Shown here: in pieces, positions 47,875-62,210 of the stretch | Position numbering within the stretch: the first letter of the stretch is position 1 | How the letters are laid out: every line of letters starts with the position of its first letter | Assembly (NCBI GenBank): GCA_023159155.1 | Contig: JAJNNX010000075.1 | Location: 106,227-170,226 of the forward strand | From: Ustulina deusta | Taxonomy: Eukaryota > Ascomycota > Sordariomycetes > Xylariales > Xylariaceae | Direction: 5' to 3' | Length of the DNA: 64,000 nt | Notes under the pieces: generated by a model | The model's database searches: none | The model's input: only the letters and a program-made list of their open reading frames with translations | What the model was told of the DNA's origin: nothing | Program-made: the position numbers and the translations under genes

Positions 47875-48073
47875 TGATAGAGCCCTGTAGGGGGTCGAAC
47901 TAGCAACCTCTATAGGTGGCCTATGCCCCAGGCATGCCAGGTCCACACTAGGTGGCCTGTGCACCCACGGGTGGGACCGCACACAGATATATTGGACCTT
48001 CCAATATTCTGCTACGCACCCACTCTTTCCTAATATATCTTCTTTACTATTATACCTATTAGTTCTTTTATCA
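47875..48073. mobile_element. Solo-LTR-like 199 bp insertion with 5 bp target duplication, not RIP-mutated
   Basis: The element runs TGATAGAGCCC... to ...CTTTTATCA, so it has TG..CA ends and a TGATA/TATCA terminal inverted repeat. It is flanked by CAGTG at 47870-47874 and 48074-48078. The paralogous stretch at about 44930 lacks the insertion, confirming its limits. Unlike its surroundings it has normal G+C and plentiful CpA/TpG. It contains a perfect hairpin ATATTGGA-CCT-TCCAATAT and two related words AGGTGGCCTATGC and AGGTGGCCTGTGC. A solo LTR of another retrotransposon fits best. A B-box-like GTTCGACCC on the minus strand leaves a tRNA-derived SINE as an alternative. Confidence 0.8.
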
Positions 48074-48846
48074 CAGTGCTTAGTACTTATAAAACTATTA
48101 ATTATTGCTATAAACTTAAAAATAAATAATTTTATATTATTTAATATTTATATATTTAATATACTAAAAAATTTATATAGATTTTTATAGTATTATATAG
48201 CTAGTAACTTTATAATGTTTGTTTTTTTGCTAAGTAAAGTTATAATTAAATAGCTAAACTTATTTATAAATATTTATATATAGTTATAACTTTATTAGTT
48301 AGATAGTATATTTTTATTATTTATTATTATATATTATTATATTATAGCTAGTATAAGTAATAAATAAAAAAAGCTAGAAGTTTTGTTTTATAATATTTTG
48401 TTTTTTTTATAGTTATAATAATTATATATATATTATTTATAATTATATTTTAAGTAAAGCTAGTAATATTTTTGTTTTAATATTTTAATTATTTTATATT
48501 AATTTTAGTATATAATAATTAGAAATATATAAGTTTTTTAAATTAAAGCTATATAAAAAAAGATAGTTCTATTTTAAATAATTTTAGGTATATATAGTTT
48601 TTTGTTTTTATTTTTTAGATTTTATAGTTAGTTTTTTTATTTAATTAGGTTTATAAGGTTAGTTTTTAAAAAAATATTAAATAAAAAGTTTATAGTTAAT
48701 ATAGGATTTAATATTTTATTAAGCAGGATTAATATTATTGTTTTTTTTTTTTTAGTTTTTTTAGTTTTAATTATAAAAAGTTTAGCTATTTTTTTTAATA
48801 AAATATTAATTATTATATTTTTTTATTTTAGTTAGTATTAAAAAGT

Positions 48847-50814
48847 AATATTAAAGTTTAATAAAAAGTTAGTTTAATATATTTATTATATTAATAAAAT
48901 CTATTTATTTAAAAAATATAATAAAATTTAATAATTAGTTATTATAAAGAACTTAGTTTTAAAAAGCTTTAAGTAATAATATTTTAAAGTTTATATTATT
49001 GCTAAAAATTTATAGTTTTAAATTAAATAAATTTGTTTAGTTAGTATTATTATTTTAAAAAAATATTTTATAAGTTTTTAGGTTATATTTTTTTATTACT
49101 ATTAAATAACTTTTTTTGTTATATTATATAAAATATTTGTTTTTATTTATATTAGTTAGCTGGGTTTAAAAAAAGCTAAAATAAGTATTTTATAAGCTAA
49201 TAGTTTTATATATTTAAAACTTTGTTTTTATTTTAGTTTTATTATAAATAGTTTATTTTTTTTTAGTAGTTAATTTAAAAAGGCAGTAATTTTATTAATA
49301 TAATAAATAAATATATAAACATAATTATAAAATTTAAAAAATAATTAGATTGATTTAGTATTTTTAAAATTATTAAAGTTTTAATTTAAAATTATTTAGA
49401 TTTTTATAAAGTTAATTTTGATTTTTATTTTAGTTTTTATAATTATTTTTAAGTAATTAATAATAAATATATTAAAACAAATTTTTTTAATATTTTTTTA
49501 ATATTTAGTTTAATATAAGCAATAAATTATTTTTTTATAATAGATTTAGTACTATTTTTTAGTTTTAAAATAAATTAAGATATTATTTATATAAATATTT
49601 ATAAATTTGTTTAAAAGTTTTTAAATTTATATATTAATAAAAGTTTGCTATTAGATAGGTTTTATTTTTAAACTAAATAATAAAACTTTTTATTAAAATA
49701 TTTTTTTGCAAGTTTAAAAAAAAATAAAATAGTATAATTTTATAATTAATAATAATTAATAAAAAGTTTTAATAATATTTAATTTTATAAAACAAATAAT
49801 ATTATAATAATTAAATATAATATTATAAAATAATATTAAAGTTTAATAAAAAGTTAGCTTAATATATTTATTATATTAATAAAATCTATTTATTTAAAAA
49901 ATATAATAAAGTTTAATAATTAGTTATTATAAAAAATTTAGTTCTAAAAAGTTTTAAATAGTAGTATTCTAAAGTTTATATTATTACTAAAAATTTATAG
50001 TTTTAAATTAAACAGGTTTGCTTAATTAGTATTATTGTTTTAAAAAAATATTTTATAAGTTTTTAGGTTATATTTTCTTATTGCTACTAAATAACTTGTT
50101 TTATTATATTATATAAAGTATTTATTTTTATTTATATTAGTTAGTTAGGCTAAAAAAAAGCTAGAACAAATATTTTATATATTAGTAGTTTTATATATTT
50201 AAAAGCTTATTTTTGTTTTAGTCTTATTATAAATAGCTTATTTTTTTTAATAATTAATTTAAAAAAGTAGCAATTTTACTAATATAATAAATAAATATAT
50301 AAATATAATTATAAAGCTTAAAAAACAACTAAATTAATTTAGTACTTTTAAAATTATTAAAGTTTTAATTTAAGATTGCTTAAATTTTAATAAGGTTAAT
50401 TTTAATTTTTATTTTAGTTTTTATAATTATTTTTAAATAATTAATAATAAATATATTAAAACAAAACTTTTTAATATTTTTTTAATATTTAGTTTAATAT
50501 ATATAATAAATTATTTTTTTATAATAAGTTTAGTACTATTTTTTAATTTTAAAATAAATCAAAATATTATTTATATAAATAGTTATAAATTTATTTAAAA
50601 GTTTTTAAATTTATATATTAATAAAAGTTTATTATTAAATAGGTTTTATTTTTAAACTAAATAGTAAGATATTTTATTAAAACATTTTTTTATAAGTTTA
50701 AAAAAAAATAAAATAAAATAATTTTATAATTAATAATAATTAATAAAAAATTTTAATAATATTTAGTTTTATAAAATAAATAATATTATAATAATTAAAT
50801 ATAATATTATTAAT
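48847..50814. repeat. 984 bp tandem duplication within the family A relic
   Basis: Unit 1 (48847-49830) and unit 2 (49831-50814) align end to end with scattered C/T and G/A differences. Both start TAATATTAAAGTTTAATAAA. Both contain the mutated reverse-transcriptase box, offset by 984 bp. The opposed copy at the right of the window appears to carry only one unit, so the duplication is private to this copy. Confidence 0.75.
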
Positions 50815-52011
50815 ATTTAAAACTAATATAATTTAGTTTTTTAAATATATATTTTTTTATTAATAATTAATTATAAATTTATATTTAGTTAATTTAAGTT
50901 TAAATATAAATAAAACAAAAATAATATTTAAATTTATATTTTATTTAATAAAATTTATAACTAATAGCTTATTTATAAACTTTTTTTTAAATAAAATAAA
51001 CTATATAAATATTTAATATTAATAAAATTTTAAAATATATTTTTTATTATTAAGTTTTAATATTATATTAAATCTTAGTTATAATAATAATAAAGTTTTA
51101 GATTTTTTTTTTAAAAAGAACCTTTTTAAATATAATAGTTAAAAAAACAAAAAATTTTGTATTAATTCTATATATTTAAAGTTTTTTTTTTTTTAAAATA
51201 AAATTAGTTTATTATTAAAAGTTTTTTATAATACTACTTAATTAATCTAAGTTTTTTTTTTTATAAAATATTAATTATTTTTTAATTTTTTTTAAATAGT
51301 TTAATATAATTATTTTTAATTATTATAAACTTAATTATAATAGGTTTTTTTAAAGTTTTTTTAATTCATTGTTTTTATTTATTCTAATAAAAATAATTCT
51401 AGAAGTTTTGTATAATTTTTTTAATAGCAGCTTAGTTTTTTTTTTTTTAAAAGTTATTATATAAACTTTTTTTGTTTTAGGTTTAGAAGTTCTAGGTCTT
51501 TTTTATATTTTTTTAGTTTTAATTATTTTTAAAATAATTGTTTTATTTTTAATAGTATTTTTTTAATGCTTGATTATATTAATTAGCATCTTTTTATATT
51601 TTTAGGTCTATATTTTGTTATTTATAGCTAAAAAGTTTAATTATAATTATTAATAAAAATTAAGCTAATAAAAATAAATTATTTAGCTAAATTAATTATT
51701 ATTTTTAACTTTTTATTAAAATATTTTATTTTATTAACTATTTAATATTAATAATAATATTATAACTAAAGTTAATAATTTAAAATATTTAATTATTAAA
51801 TTATTAATTATTAATTTTTATAATATATATTAAATATTTATAAATTTTACTAATTATTTTATTTTAGTAGTTATAAAGTTTTTAAAGTTTAGCTAAACAA
51901 ACTATTTTTATTTTTAATTATTGTTTAATTTATTATATAAACTTATAATTAATTATTAAAAAAATATAAGTTTTAGTATTATATAAAATTAAAGTTTTTA
52001 TTTAAATACTA

Positions 52012-52239
52012 TAATAGTTAATATAGTCTTAGTAAGACCCGTAAGAACTTTAGACCTATATAGCAATAAGATAAGAAATCTATATATGGACTAACCTATA
52101 ACTCTGCAGCTATACATATAAAGTTTATATTTATTTATTTTATAAACTCTAATTTTTTTTTTTTTTTTTTTTTAGCTTAAAGTTTTTGTTTATAGTATTA
52201 ATAAACTAGTTATAAAAACTTACTTAACTAATTATAATA
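52012..52239 (+). repeat. Family A long terminal repeat (5' LTR of the plus-strand copy)
   Basis: Starts TAATAGTTAATATAGTC where the unmutated terminus reads TGACGGTTAGTATAGTC, all differences being transitions. It ends near ATTATAATA in place of GATCGTGACA. It carries the same internal T/A homopolymer as the other LTRs. Confidence 0.75.
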
Positions 52240-55200
52240 CTACTTTAAGCTTACTAATTATTTATTAATAAATATTTAATAAATATATATTTTTTATTTT
52301 GTTATAGTTAGCAAAATATAAATAAACTTTTTTTTAATTATATATTTAATATAAAAAATTATATATTTTATAATATAAACTTAACTTTAATATAATTTTA
52401 ATAAAATTTTTAATTTTTATATTATTTAAAAGTTAATAATTTATAAAAAACCTAACTTTAAATATTTTTATTTTATTTTTAGTTTTTAAATAATTAGAAT
52501 AACTCTAATTTTTAAATATAGCTAGTTTTTTATTATTAAACAATCTTAAAAATTTTTTTTTATAAAAAAAAAAAAAATAAATATTAGATTTTTTTGCAAA
52601 CGTTTTAAGCGAATTAATACTTAAAGAAGAATTTAAAAAAAAACGAAAAATTAGGACCTAAAAAAGCAGAATTTAAACTAGAACTAGAACAACCTAAAAT
52701 AAGTAACATATTAAATATTATAGCTATATAAGCTTATAATCCTACGTTAGTTCTAGCAGAACTTTTTTAATAAATAGAAAAAATAAAATACTAATTTTTT
52801 AATACGTTTTAGTACTTTTAAAAAATAACTATAACTTAATAATAAAAAGTATATTTAAAAGTATTAATTTTAAACTTTTTAGTTTTGCTGCTTTATTTAT
52901 TTTTTATTTTATTAGTTTATTTTTTAGTGCTTTAAACTTTATTTATATTAAAAAAACTAAAATATAAAAAATTAATCCTAATAAGTTTGTAAAAAATAAA
53001 GCTTTATTTAATAACTAGGTTTATAAACTAATAAAAAAGCTAAATAAAAATATTATTATTTTTTGAACTAAAAATAACTAATTTTAATATATTATAACCT
53101 AATTAAAAAAATATACTAAAAATTTAATAAAAATATGCTTTTATTTAATTAAAAAACTATTTAATAATATTACTAAAATAATTTAAATTTTATAATAATT
53201 TATTATAACTTTAATTAAATAGTTATTATTTATAAAATATTTTAAATTTATATATATAAAGCCAATAAAAATATTAATAAATTTATTTTTATATTTAATA
53301 GTTTAGTTTAAAAGTATTAATTTGTTAAGTTATAATAAAAATATAAGTTATAGAACTATTTTTATATAAACTTAAAAAAAAATTTATATAAAATTTATAT
53401 AAATTTAGATATTTTTTATAAATTATTTATTAATAAAGTTATTAAATTAATATATAATATTAAATAAATTTATAAAAACTATTAATAAATTAAACTTGTT
53501 AGTTTAACTAAATAAAAATCTAATTTAAATAATTAAGTTTTTAGTAAACTTGTTTACTAATTTTTAGCTAATTTTAAAAGTTTTAAAATATTTATTTTAA
53601 AATAATTAGAACAAGCGCTAATTATAAAAAAAAAAAAAGCTTATTAAAATAATAATACTTGTTTTATTTATAATAAAAAAAAATATATATTAATTAACTA
53701 CTTTAATTAAAAGCTTAAAGTTTTAGGCGTTTAACTAGTAAAAAAAAGCTATAATAAGAATAGCTTTAATAGTTTATTTAATTTAAAAAACAAATAAAAC
53801 TAATAGAAATTTTTTTTTTAGGTTTTTTATTTATTTTAATTAAAATATATAACTAAAATAAATTAATTATTTTTAAAATATTTATTTAATTATAAGTTAA
53901 TAGTATTAAAATAAAAACTTTAGTTTTATATAATATTAAAGCTTATATTTTTTTAATAATTAATTATAAGTTTATATAATAAGTTAAATAATAATTAAAA
54001 ATAAAAGTAATTTAATTAGTTAAACTTTAGAAGTTTTATAACTATTAAAATAAAATAATTAGTAAAATTTATAAATATTTAATATATATTATAAAAATTA
54101 ATAATTAATAATTTAAAAACTAAATATTTTAAGTTATTAATTTTAGTTATAATATTATTATTAATATTAAATGATTAATAAAATAAAATATATTAATAAA
54201 AACTTAAAAATAATAGTTAATCTAGCTAAATAATTTATTTTTATTAATAATTATAGTTAAACTTTTTAGCTATAAATAATAAAATATAAACCTAAAAATA
54301 TAAAGAAATACTAATTAATATAATTAAATATTAAAAAAATATTATTAAATATTAAAATAACTTTTTAAAAATAAAACAATTAGGTTAGGAACAACTAAAA
54401 CTAAAAAAATATAAAAAAGACCTAAGACTTTTAAACTTAAAATAAAAAAAGTTTATATAATAACTTTTAAACAAAAAAAACTAAGCTATTATTAAAAAAA
54501 TTATATAAAATTTCTAGAATTATTTCTACTAGAATAACTAAAAATAATTAATTAAAAAGATTTTAAAAAAGTTTATTATAATTAAATTTATAACAACTAA
54601 AAATAACTATACTGAATTATTTAAAAAAAACTTAAAAATAATTAATATTTTATAAAAAAAATAGATTTAAATTAACTAAATAATACTATAAAAAACTTTT
54701 AATAATAAACTGATCTTATTTTTAAAAAGAAAACCCTTTAAATATATAAAATTAATATAAAGCTTTTTATTTTTTTAGTTATTATACTTAAAAGGATTTT
54801 TTTAAAAAAAAAAATCCAAAACTTTACTACTATTATAACTAAAATTTAATATAATACTAAAACTTAATAATAAAAAATATACTTTTAAACTTTATTAATA
54901 TTAAATATTTATATAGTTTATTTTATTTAAAAAAAAGTTTATAAATAAACTACTAGTTATAAATTTTATTAAACAAAATATAAATTTAAATATTATTTTT
55001 GTTTTATTTATATTTAAACTTAGGTTAATTAAATATAAGTTTATAATTAATTATTAATAAAAAAATATATATTTAAAAAATTAAATTATATTAGTTTTAA
55101 ATATTAGTAGTATTATATTTAATTATTATAATATTATTTATTTTATAAAACTAAATATTATTAAAGCTTTTTATTAATTATTATTAATTATAGAATTATA

Positions 55201-55353
55201 TTATTTTATTTTTTTTTAAACTTATAAAAAAATATTTTAATAAAAAGTTTTATTATTTAGTTTAAAAATAAGACCTATTTAATAATAAGCTTTTATTAAT
55301 ATATAAATTTAAAAACTTTTAAATAAATTTATAAATATTTATATAAATAATAT

Positions 55354-55594
55354 TATTATAGGCAAGGCTAGCCTTGAGAGCCTTGCTGATTAATAGAAGT
55401 TCCGGACCTCCGCCGGAACTTACGAAACTCCTCACAGAAATATATCAGAAAAATACGTTGGAACTCCGCGCTAGCAGTACATTAATAACTATATAGCTAC
55501 AAAAACTCTATTCTTGCAAAAATTTTTTTTTTTTTCTTTTTTTAAGTTAGTTAATAAACAGTATTTTTTAACTATTTAGCTAAATTTTTTTATA
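55354..55594 (+). repeat. Family B 5' LTR
   Basis: Begins TATTATAGGCAAGGCTAGCC (the 3' copy begins TATTACAGGC; the original was probably TGTTACAGGC) and ends TTTTTTATA where the 3' copy has CCTTTCACA. It keeps GC-rich islands such as GACCTCCGCCGGAACTT. The two LTRs differ mainly by transitions. Confidence 0.85.
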
Positions 55595-57809
55595 TATTAA
55601 CTAACTTTGTTTTTTTTAAATAGCGTTAGTGCAGCTTATTAATTATGTAGCACTAAAAAAATTATAAAAAACTTTATAAAAAGGCCACCTTTTTAATAAG
55701 CAGCTTTTAAAAAGTTTAGTAACTAAATGCTTTAAATTATTAAATAAAAACTAAACAAGCAACTCGGTACTATAAATAACTCGATTATTTTTATTTTTAT
55801 ATAAATATAAAAAGATCTAACGGGCTATATTAACTATTTTGCTATAAAAACTAAACAGTTCTATAGCAACTTTTTTTTTAGTAATAAGCTATAAATCCTA
55901 ATAAACTTTATAACAAATCTAGCGCTAATAATTCTAAAAACAGCTCTTACTCAAAAAACACCCAACAAAAAAACTGTTCGCTTTACTAATAAACTTTTTA
56001 TTAATAACTCTAAAAAAAAACTTTTTTAATAGCCCAAAAAATTTACTAGTTCTTATATAAGATTTTTTGTATAAAAAACAGCTATAAAACATAAGCTAAC
56101 TTAAAATACTAAATTTATTAAAAAAAATATTAACAAATTTTATATTATTAATAAAACATTTAATAGCTTTATAAAAACAGATATATAGTTGTTTTTTATT
56201 GCAAAAGAGTATACTAGTATATAAAACCCTACTAAGTTTATAATATATTTCTATAAGTACTATTTTAATATTAACTAAATAAAAAAATTAGTTTAAAACC
56301 TGTTTTTTTTTAAGTAAAGCTTAAAAATATTTTTTGCGTTTTTTTTAAAATAAAAAAAAACCTTTATTTATATAAGTAATACTTTTTAAAATAATACCAT
56401 AAAGCTTATTATTTTAAAAAAAACTATTAATGCTTAGCTAACAAACAAGCTAATTTTATATAACTTATTATTAGATTATACCAAATAAACATATAATATA
56501 ATAACTATAATAGGTTGTTTAAAAAAACGTAGCCCTTACTATTCTTCTAACTAAAAAACAAGCAATAAGTTTTTATTAGAACAGCTACCTTTTTTTCTGC
56601 TACTTGTAATAAATATATAAAAAAACACAAAAATAACAGAAATAAAAACTGCTAGCTTTTCTCCCGCTTAAAATAAACTTAAAACCTAATAAGTAACAAA
56701 TAAAAAAATAAACAAGCAAAAAACAAATAAGCAATGCTTGCAATATAAAAAAAATAGCTATTTTATTGCTAAGTATTTGTTTGTTCCTGCTTAATAACTT
56801 ATAAAAACTAAAAGCAAAATAAAAGCTACTAGTATAGCAATAAAACAAAACATAGAAACAAAAAATAACAAAAACTTAAAAAACAAATAACTTTTGTTTT
56901 TAGTTACTAACAAAAATATATAAAAGATTTAATTCTTATAAGCTTAGTAGCAAAATTAAAACAATTAATAAATAACCCACTTTTTATTATAGATTTTATT
57001 TGTAATAAAACATTAATTATTAAAACAATAATTAATCAAAATTATAAATATATAGCTGTAATAAATAACTTTTTAGCTTAATATTTATAATTACTATATA
57101 TTTTTATTAGCCTAAAAAAGCTAAAAAAAGCAATAATAAAACAGAAAATTATTAATAAAATAATATATATTAAATCTAATATTAATAGGTTTTAATAAAA
57201 AATACTAATATATATAATTTCTTACTTAAAATATAATATTATTTTAAAAAAACCTTAAATAAAATAATTAGAAATAATTTATATTGCTTATAAATATATA
57301 ATTAATATAAAACAAACCGGAAACCTTAAAATATAAAAGATTAGATTTACTTTGCAGACTAAAAATATTAAAAAAATATATAATATATGCTAACTTAATA
57401 GAATAGTCTTTGCTATAAAAATAAAAAAGCTATAATATACTAAAGCAGCTAGTATTTTAATATTTGCTATTATACTAGCAAATATTATAAAAGCTCTAGT
57501 ATTAAAAAACCTAACTCTACTACTATCCTAATTATTAAAAAAATTAAAAAATTAAGCTTTGTTATTTAATAAAGTAGCAAAAAACAAACTTTCTTTATAT
57601 TATAAAAAAGCTGATTATAAAATATTACTTTTATAAACCCCCGAAAGAATAGATCTTTAAATATTATAAAGGTTTTTTTATAAAATATTATAAAATAAAC
57701 GAGTAGTATTAAAAAAAATACTAATAAAACTACTAAATAAAAGTTATATTAAAGCTAGTAGCTTATTTGCAAATACTTTTATTTTTTTTATAAAAAAACT
57801 AAAAAAAAG

Positions 57810-59860
57810 GTTATATTTTTATATTAATTATAAGGCGCTTAACGCTATAACCTAAATAAATAAATACTTTTTTTTTTTTATTAAAAAAATACTAGTAAAT
57901 TTTTCTAAAGCTTGTTAGTTTATAAAGCTTAATATTTGAGCAGCTTTTTATAAGCTATATATTAAAAAAAAAAAAAATAAAAAATAGCTTTTTATACAAA
58001 GTTCGGCTTATTTAAATGGTTAATAACTTTTTTTAGATTATTTAGCGCTCCTGCTACGTTTTAGCGCTATATAAACACTGCTTTACGCTTATACTTAGAT
58101 ATTTTTATTTTTATATATATAAACAATATTTTAGTATAGTTAAGCAAATCAAAAAAAAACTATTTAAAAAAAATAAAGCAAATCTTAAACGTTTTATAAG
58201 CTATAAGCTTATATTTTAATATTAATAAATATAAATTTAGAATAACTATAATAAAATATTTAAAATTTATTATTAAAGCGAAAATAAAAATACAAATAAA
58301 CTTTAAAAAAATAAAAACTATCCGTAAATAAAAAGCTCCTAAGTTGCTTAAAAATATAAAAAGCTTTTTAAGCTTTATAAACTTTTATAAACAATTTATA
58401 CTAAAATATATTAATATTATAGCATTACTTATAGCTTTAATTAAAAAAAAAACCTTATTTTGCTAAAAAGATATAAAAAATACTGCTTTTAAATAGTTTA
58501 AATTATTTTTTATAACAAAACTAGTTTTTTTTAATTTAATTTAAATAAACTTATAGTACTAAAAATAGATTATTTTAAAGTAGTTTATAATAATTACTTA
58601 TTTTAATACAATAAGTACAAACTTTTCTGCTTAGTAGTATACTTTTTATAAAAGTTTTTATTTGTAAAAAATAATTATAAAATTTATAATAAAAAGCTTT
58701 TAGTAATTATAAACTATATAAATATATAAAATAATAAGCTATAAAGCTTTAAAAAAATATTTTTAATATTTTTAAACTACAAAAACTTAAAATATTTTAT
58801 AACTTTAAAAAAGCTTTTAAAAAAACAAATCAAATAAGCTAAATTCTTAGCCAACTTTAGGTTTATATTTACTTATAAAACAAAAGCAAATAATGCCCGG
58901 CTAAACATTTTATTATAAAAAAAACAAAACCTACTTTTAAAAACAAACAAACAACTTATTAAAAAAAAATTTATACTATTTTGCTAAAAATAAATAGCTT
59001 TTAAACTATATAACAATATAAAAATAAGCTTATTAAAGTTCTAAAAAAATAAACTACTTTTAAAACATTAAGTTTTTATATATAAAAATTTCTAACAAAC
59101 TTAAAATATTGCACTAAATTAGATTTCTAACTACTAATTAATAATTAAAGCTATAAAAAATAATAAACAAAAATTCCTACCAAACATAAAAATAAATAAA
59201 AAATCTTTAAATATTAATATTTTAAAATACAAAATCGGAACAAACAATATTCTATAATATTAAAATTGCATATAAGTACTAAACTAAAAACTATTTTAAA
59301 CTAGCTTAATTTAGAACTACTACGATTTAATATTAGTAGAACACTTAAAAAAAAACAAAACTATAATAATTTTAGCTAAAAACTATTTTTAGCTAAATAT
59401 ATATTAAATAATATGCTACTTTATTAATAATTATAATATATATAGTAAAAAAACCGTTTAAAAATATAAAAAGCAGAGCTTTTTTAAACTACTTCTAGTT
59501 CTAAAGCAGTTCTAAAATAAGCTATCTATAGATTTTATAATAGATTTCCCTGTAATAAAAAACAATAACCTATCTTTTTTTATAATAATTACTAATAAAT
59601 TAAACAAAATAGTTATTATTAAAGCTATATAATTAATAAATATAAAAATATATACTAAACAGTTTATATATTATTTTTAATACTTTTATAGATTTTTAAA
59701 AGTAATTACTAGTAATAAAAGGACAAATTAAATAAAAAACTTTTAGCAATGCTTCTATAAACTAATTAAAATAAAATAAAAATTAAATATTATTTATTAT
59801 CCTAAAATAGATAATACTATAAAAAAAGCTAACTAAAAGGTTTTAGCTTATTTTTGTATA
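57810..59860 (+). pseudogene. Family B pol remnant: reverse transcriptase, RNase H linker and integrase
   Basis: Conceptual reading with stops shows an RT palm segment (..INYKALNAIT at about 57822-57850) and then the active box YINNILV at 58116-58139, where Tyr-x-Asp-Asp is expected. The linker to RNase H appears as NNYKIYNKKLLVII at about 58671-58710. Integrase core pieces follow: SIDFIIDFP near 59525-59555, with the second catalytic Asp region reading IITN, and KLNIIYYPKIDNTIKKAN at 59781-59835, where the acidic residue has become Lys. Frames shift between blocks, so this is a fossil. Confidence 0.82.
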
Positions 59861-62075
59861 TTTATTGCTTATATATAACTAGATTAAAAAATATTACGAC
59901 TAGGCGTAATACTAACAATTAATAACAAAAAATTTTTTATAACAGAACTAAACTTATTTTTTATTTAATATAGATATTACATAGACTTAATTAAACTAAT
60001 AATTTATTTATTTATATTAGTTAAAGAACTAAAAGTACTAGCTAAAATATTTGTTTAATAATTAAAAAACGCCTAAAAATTTATTTAAGCTACTATAGCT
60101 GCAATATAACAATACATAAAAAAAACAACTAACAATAAACGTAGTCCTGCGGACTACTTTAAAAAAAAGAATTAAATATAACTAAACCTAAAAAATATTA
60201 CTACAGACTAACCCTTTTAAAAACTAGCATAGCTCCATTTCAAATATAAAATAACTAAAGTTATAAGCTTTTATATAATAAAGCTAGATATTTTTAAAAA
60301 AATATATAACTGTTTTTATATTGATTTTTTATAACAAGTAGCTATAAACTTTTTTTTATTATAAATTAACCTAAATATATAACTGCTAGTAGTACTGCTT
60401 AAAAATAATAAATTTTAAATAAAAAATATTCTATAAATAAAAAACAAACAAAAAAAAAACTAAAATAAGCTTATTTGCTACAAAATCAAAATCAAGTAAG
60501 CTAGTTATTAATAACCTATATAAGAACTTTTTGATAATTTTGCTAATACTACAGCTCTAAAGCAGTTTAAAGCTAAACATAAAAACGCTTATATATATAA
60601 AAGCTTTATTACTAAAAAGAAAAACTAACAAAAACAAACTAGCTAGTAAGCTAATATAGTTTATGCTATAATTAAAAATTATATATATATATTTTTTTTT
60701 TAAATTTTATTACTAATATTATAAGTTATTATAAGCCAAAAAATAAAGATCAAGCATACAAAAAACTAAAAAAAAGCCCACCAAAAATATTTATATTAAT
60801 TTTTAGCTTAGCTACGTTACAAAACTAGTACTAAGTAGCTATAAAGCCGCTAGACCTCTATATTATTTTTATTTTTATTACTAGCCCTATTTATTCTATT
60901 AAAACATAGCTACTTATAAACAAAGCTTAAGGTACTACTGGACTATTCTTTAATAAATATATAAATAAAAAAACTAAACTTATTAATAAACACCGAACTA
61001 CTAAAGCTTAAAAATAAACATTTATATAAATACTTATTATATATTTAATAATACTTAAATAATTATTAATAGTTATAGAACTATTAATAAGCTGCTTTAT
61101 ACCCGAAGCGCAACGCTTAGTAACTACTATATTATGCTTGATAGCTATAGTTATATGTTTAAAAACTACTAAATATACTTAATTATTTATTTAATACTTA
61201 TTAATAAACAAATAATTACAACTAAACAAAAAAATAACTAATATATTTAAAAAAGTTTTTTTTTTAATACTAGAAAGAATTAGCAACTAATTCGTACTTA
61301 ATATATAAATTAAAAATAGCTTACTAAATAACTAGCTTTAAAACTAGTAGTTTTTTATTTTTTAATATTTATTATTATAAATTAGCAAACATTAAACTAT
61401 TTATAAACAAAAAAAAAACGCTTAATTACTAGCGTTTTAATAATTATAAATATAAGCGCTATTAAACAAGCGCTTAAATATAACAACTATTTTAAATATA
61501 TAAATTAACTATATATAAATAAAAAAATTAATAATTATAAATAATAAAAAAACAATAAACAAACAATTAATTTATAGTACTATATAAATAACTAAAGTTT
61601 TTACTTAAGCTAGCACAACGTTTGTATTACTTGCTAGTTCTTAAACAATAAATTAATAGAATATAAATATATATTAAACTTAAAAATAGCCAACTTTATA
61701 TATTTATATAAAAATAGTAAAAATATTTTATAAGTTAGCTAATATACTAAACTATTTATTAATAAGCAAAAAACAAAAAAAAAGCAGTACTTTATTTACT
61801 TTAAAACATAAAAACATGCAAATATTAAGCATGTTATAAATAAAAGTTATACGTTTGTTTTAGAGCAAAAGCAGTATATTTGCAGCTAATAAGCAATAAA
61901 AAAGCAAAAAAACAAAAAAGCAAAAGCTAGGCTAGCTACTAAATATATATAAGCTGCTTTATACTAAACAAATAATAAAAATAAACATATAACAAATATA
62001 CTACCTCCCGCAACAAAACAAAAAAAAAGTACTTAATAAAAAAAAAAAAAAGAAACTTACTAATTGATATTATTA

Positions 62076-62113
<38 letters not shown>

Positions 62114-62210
62114 AAAAAAACCAAAAAAGTTTATATAAACCTAGCTAAAACAGTAAGTAGTAGCAATAAATAGGTCAGTACGTACTAGCAATATATTAGC
62201 TAAGCAAATA

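Larger units (their letters stand above)
46656..52011 (-). mobile_element. Family A Ty3/gypsy-type retrotransposon, RIP-mutated, 5' part missing at 52011
   Basis: On the minus strand the element enters at 52011, where it is cut by the start of another copy, and runs through pol to a 3' LTR at 46890-46656 (235 bp, outer end TGTCA intact). The reverse-transcriptase active box is legible twice (49593-49582 and 50577-50566), both times as Tyr-Ile-Asn-Asn followed by ILIYFK, because a 984 bp piece is tandemly duplicated. The expected Asp-Asp has become Asn-Asn, as GA-to-AA RIP changes produce. A copy in opposite orientation at 53.9-55.35 kb plus 62.6-64.0 kb confirms the order. A 199 bp foreign insertion sits at 47875-48073. 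No functional frame is left. Confidence 0.8.

Noticed and set aside
47875..47960. tRNA gene on the minus strand (GTTCGACCC resembles a B box)
   Set aside because: The flanking bases do not form a T stem or an acceptor stem, and the A-box match is poor. The element ends and target duplication explain the segment better.
46656..52239. A DIRS-like element with inverted terminal repeats
   Set aside because: The inverted LTRs at 46656 and 52012 are better explained as the 3' LTR of one copy and the 5' LTR of an opposed copy, because the plus-strand copy continues with gag and pol rightward from 52239.
56600..56848. 82-codon hydrophobic minus-strand frame in the AT-rich block
   Set aside because: Phe/Tyr/Leu-rich translation is the expected product of T/A-rich DNA, and it lies inside the family B retrotransposon on the wrong strand.
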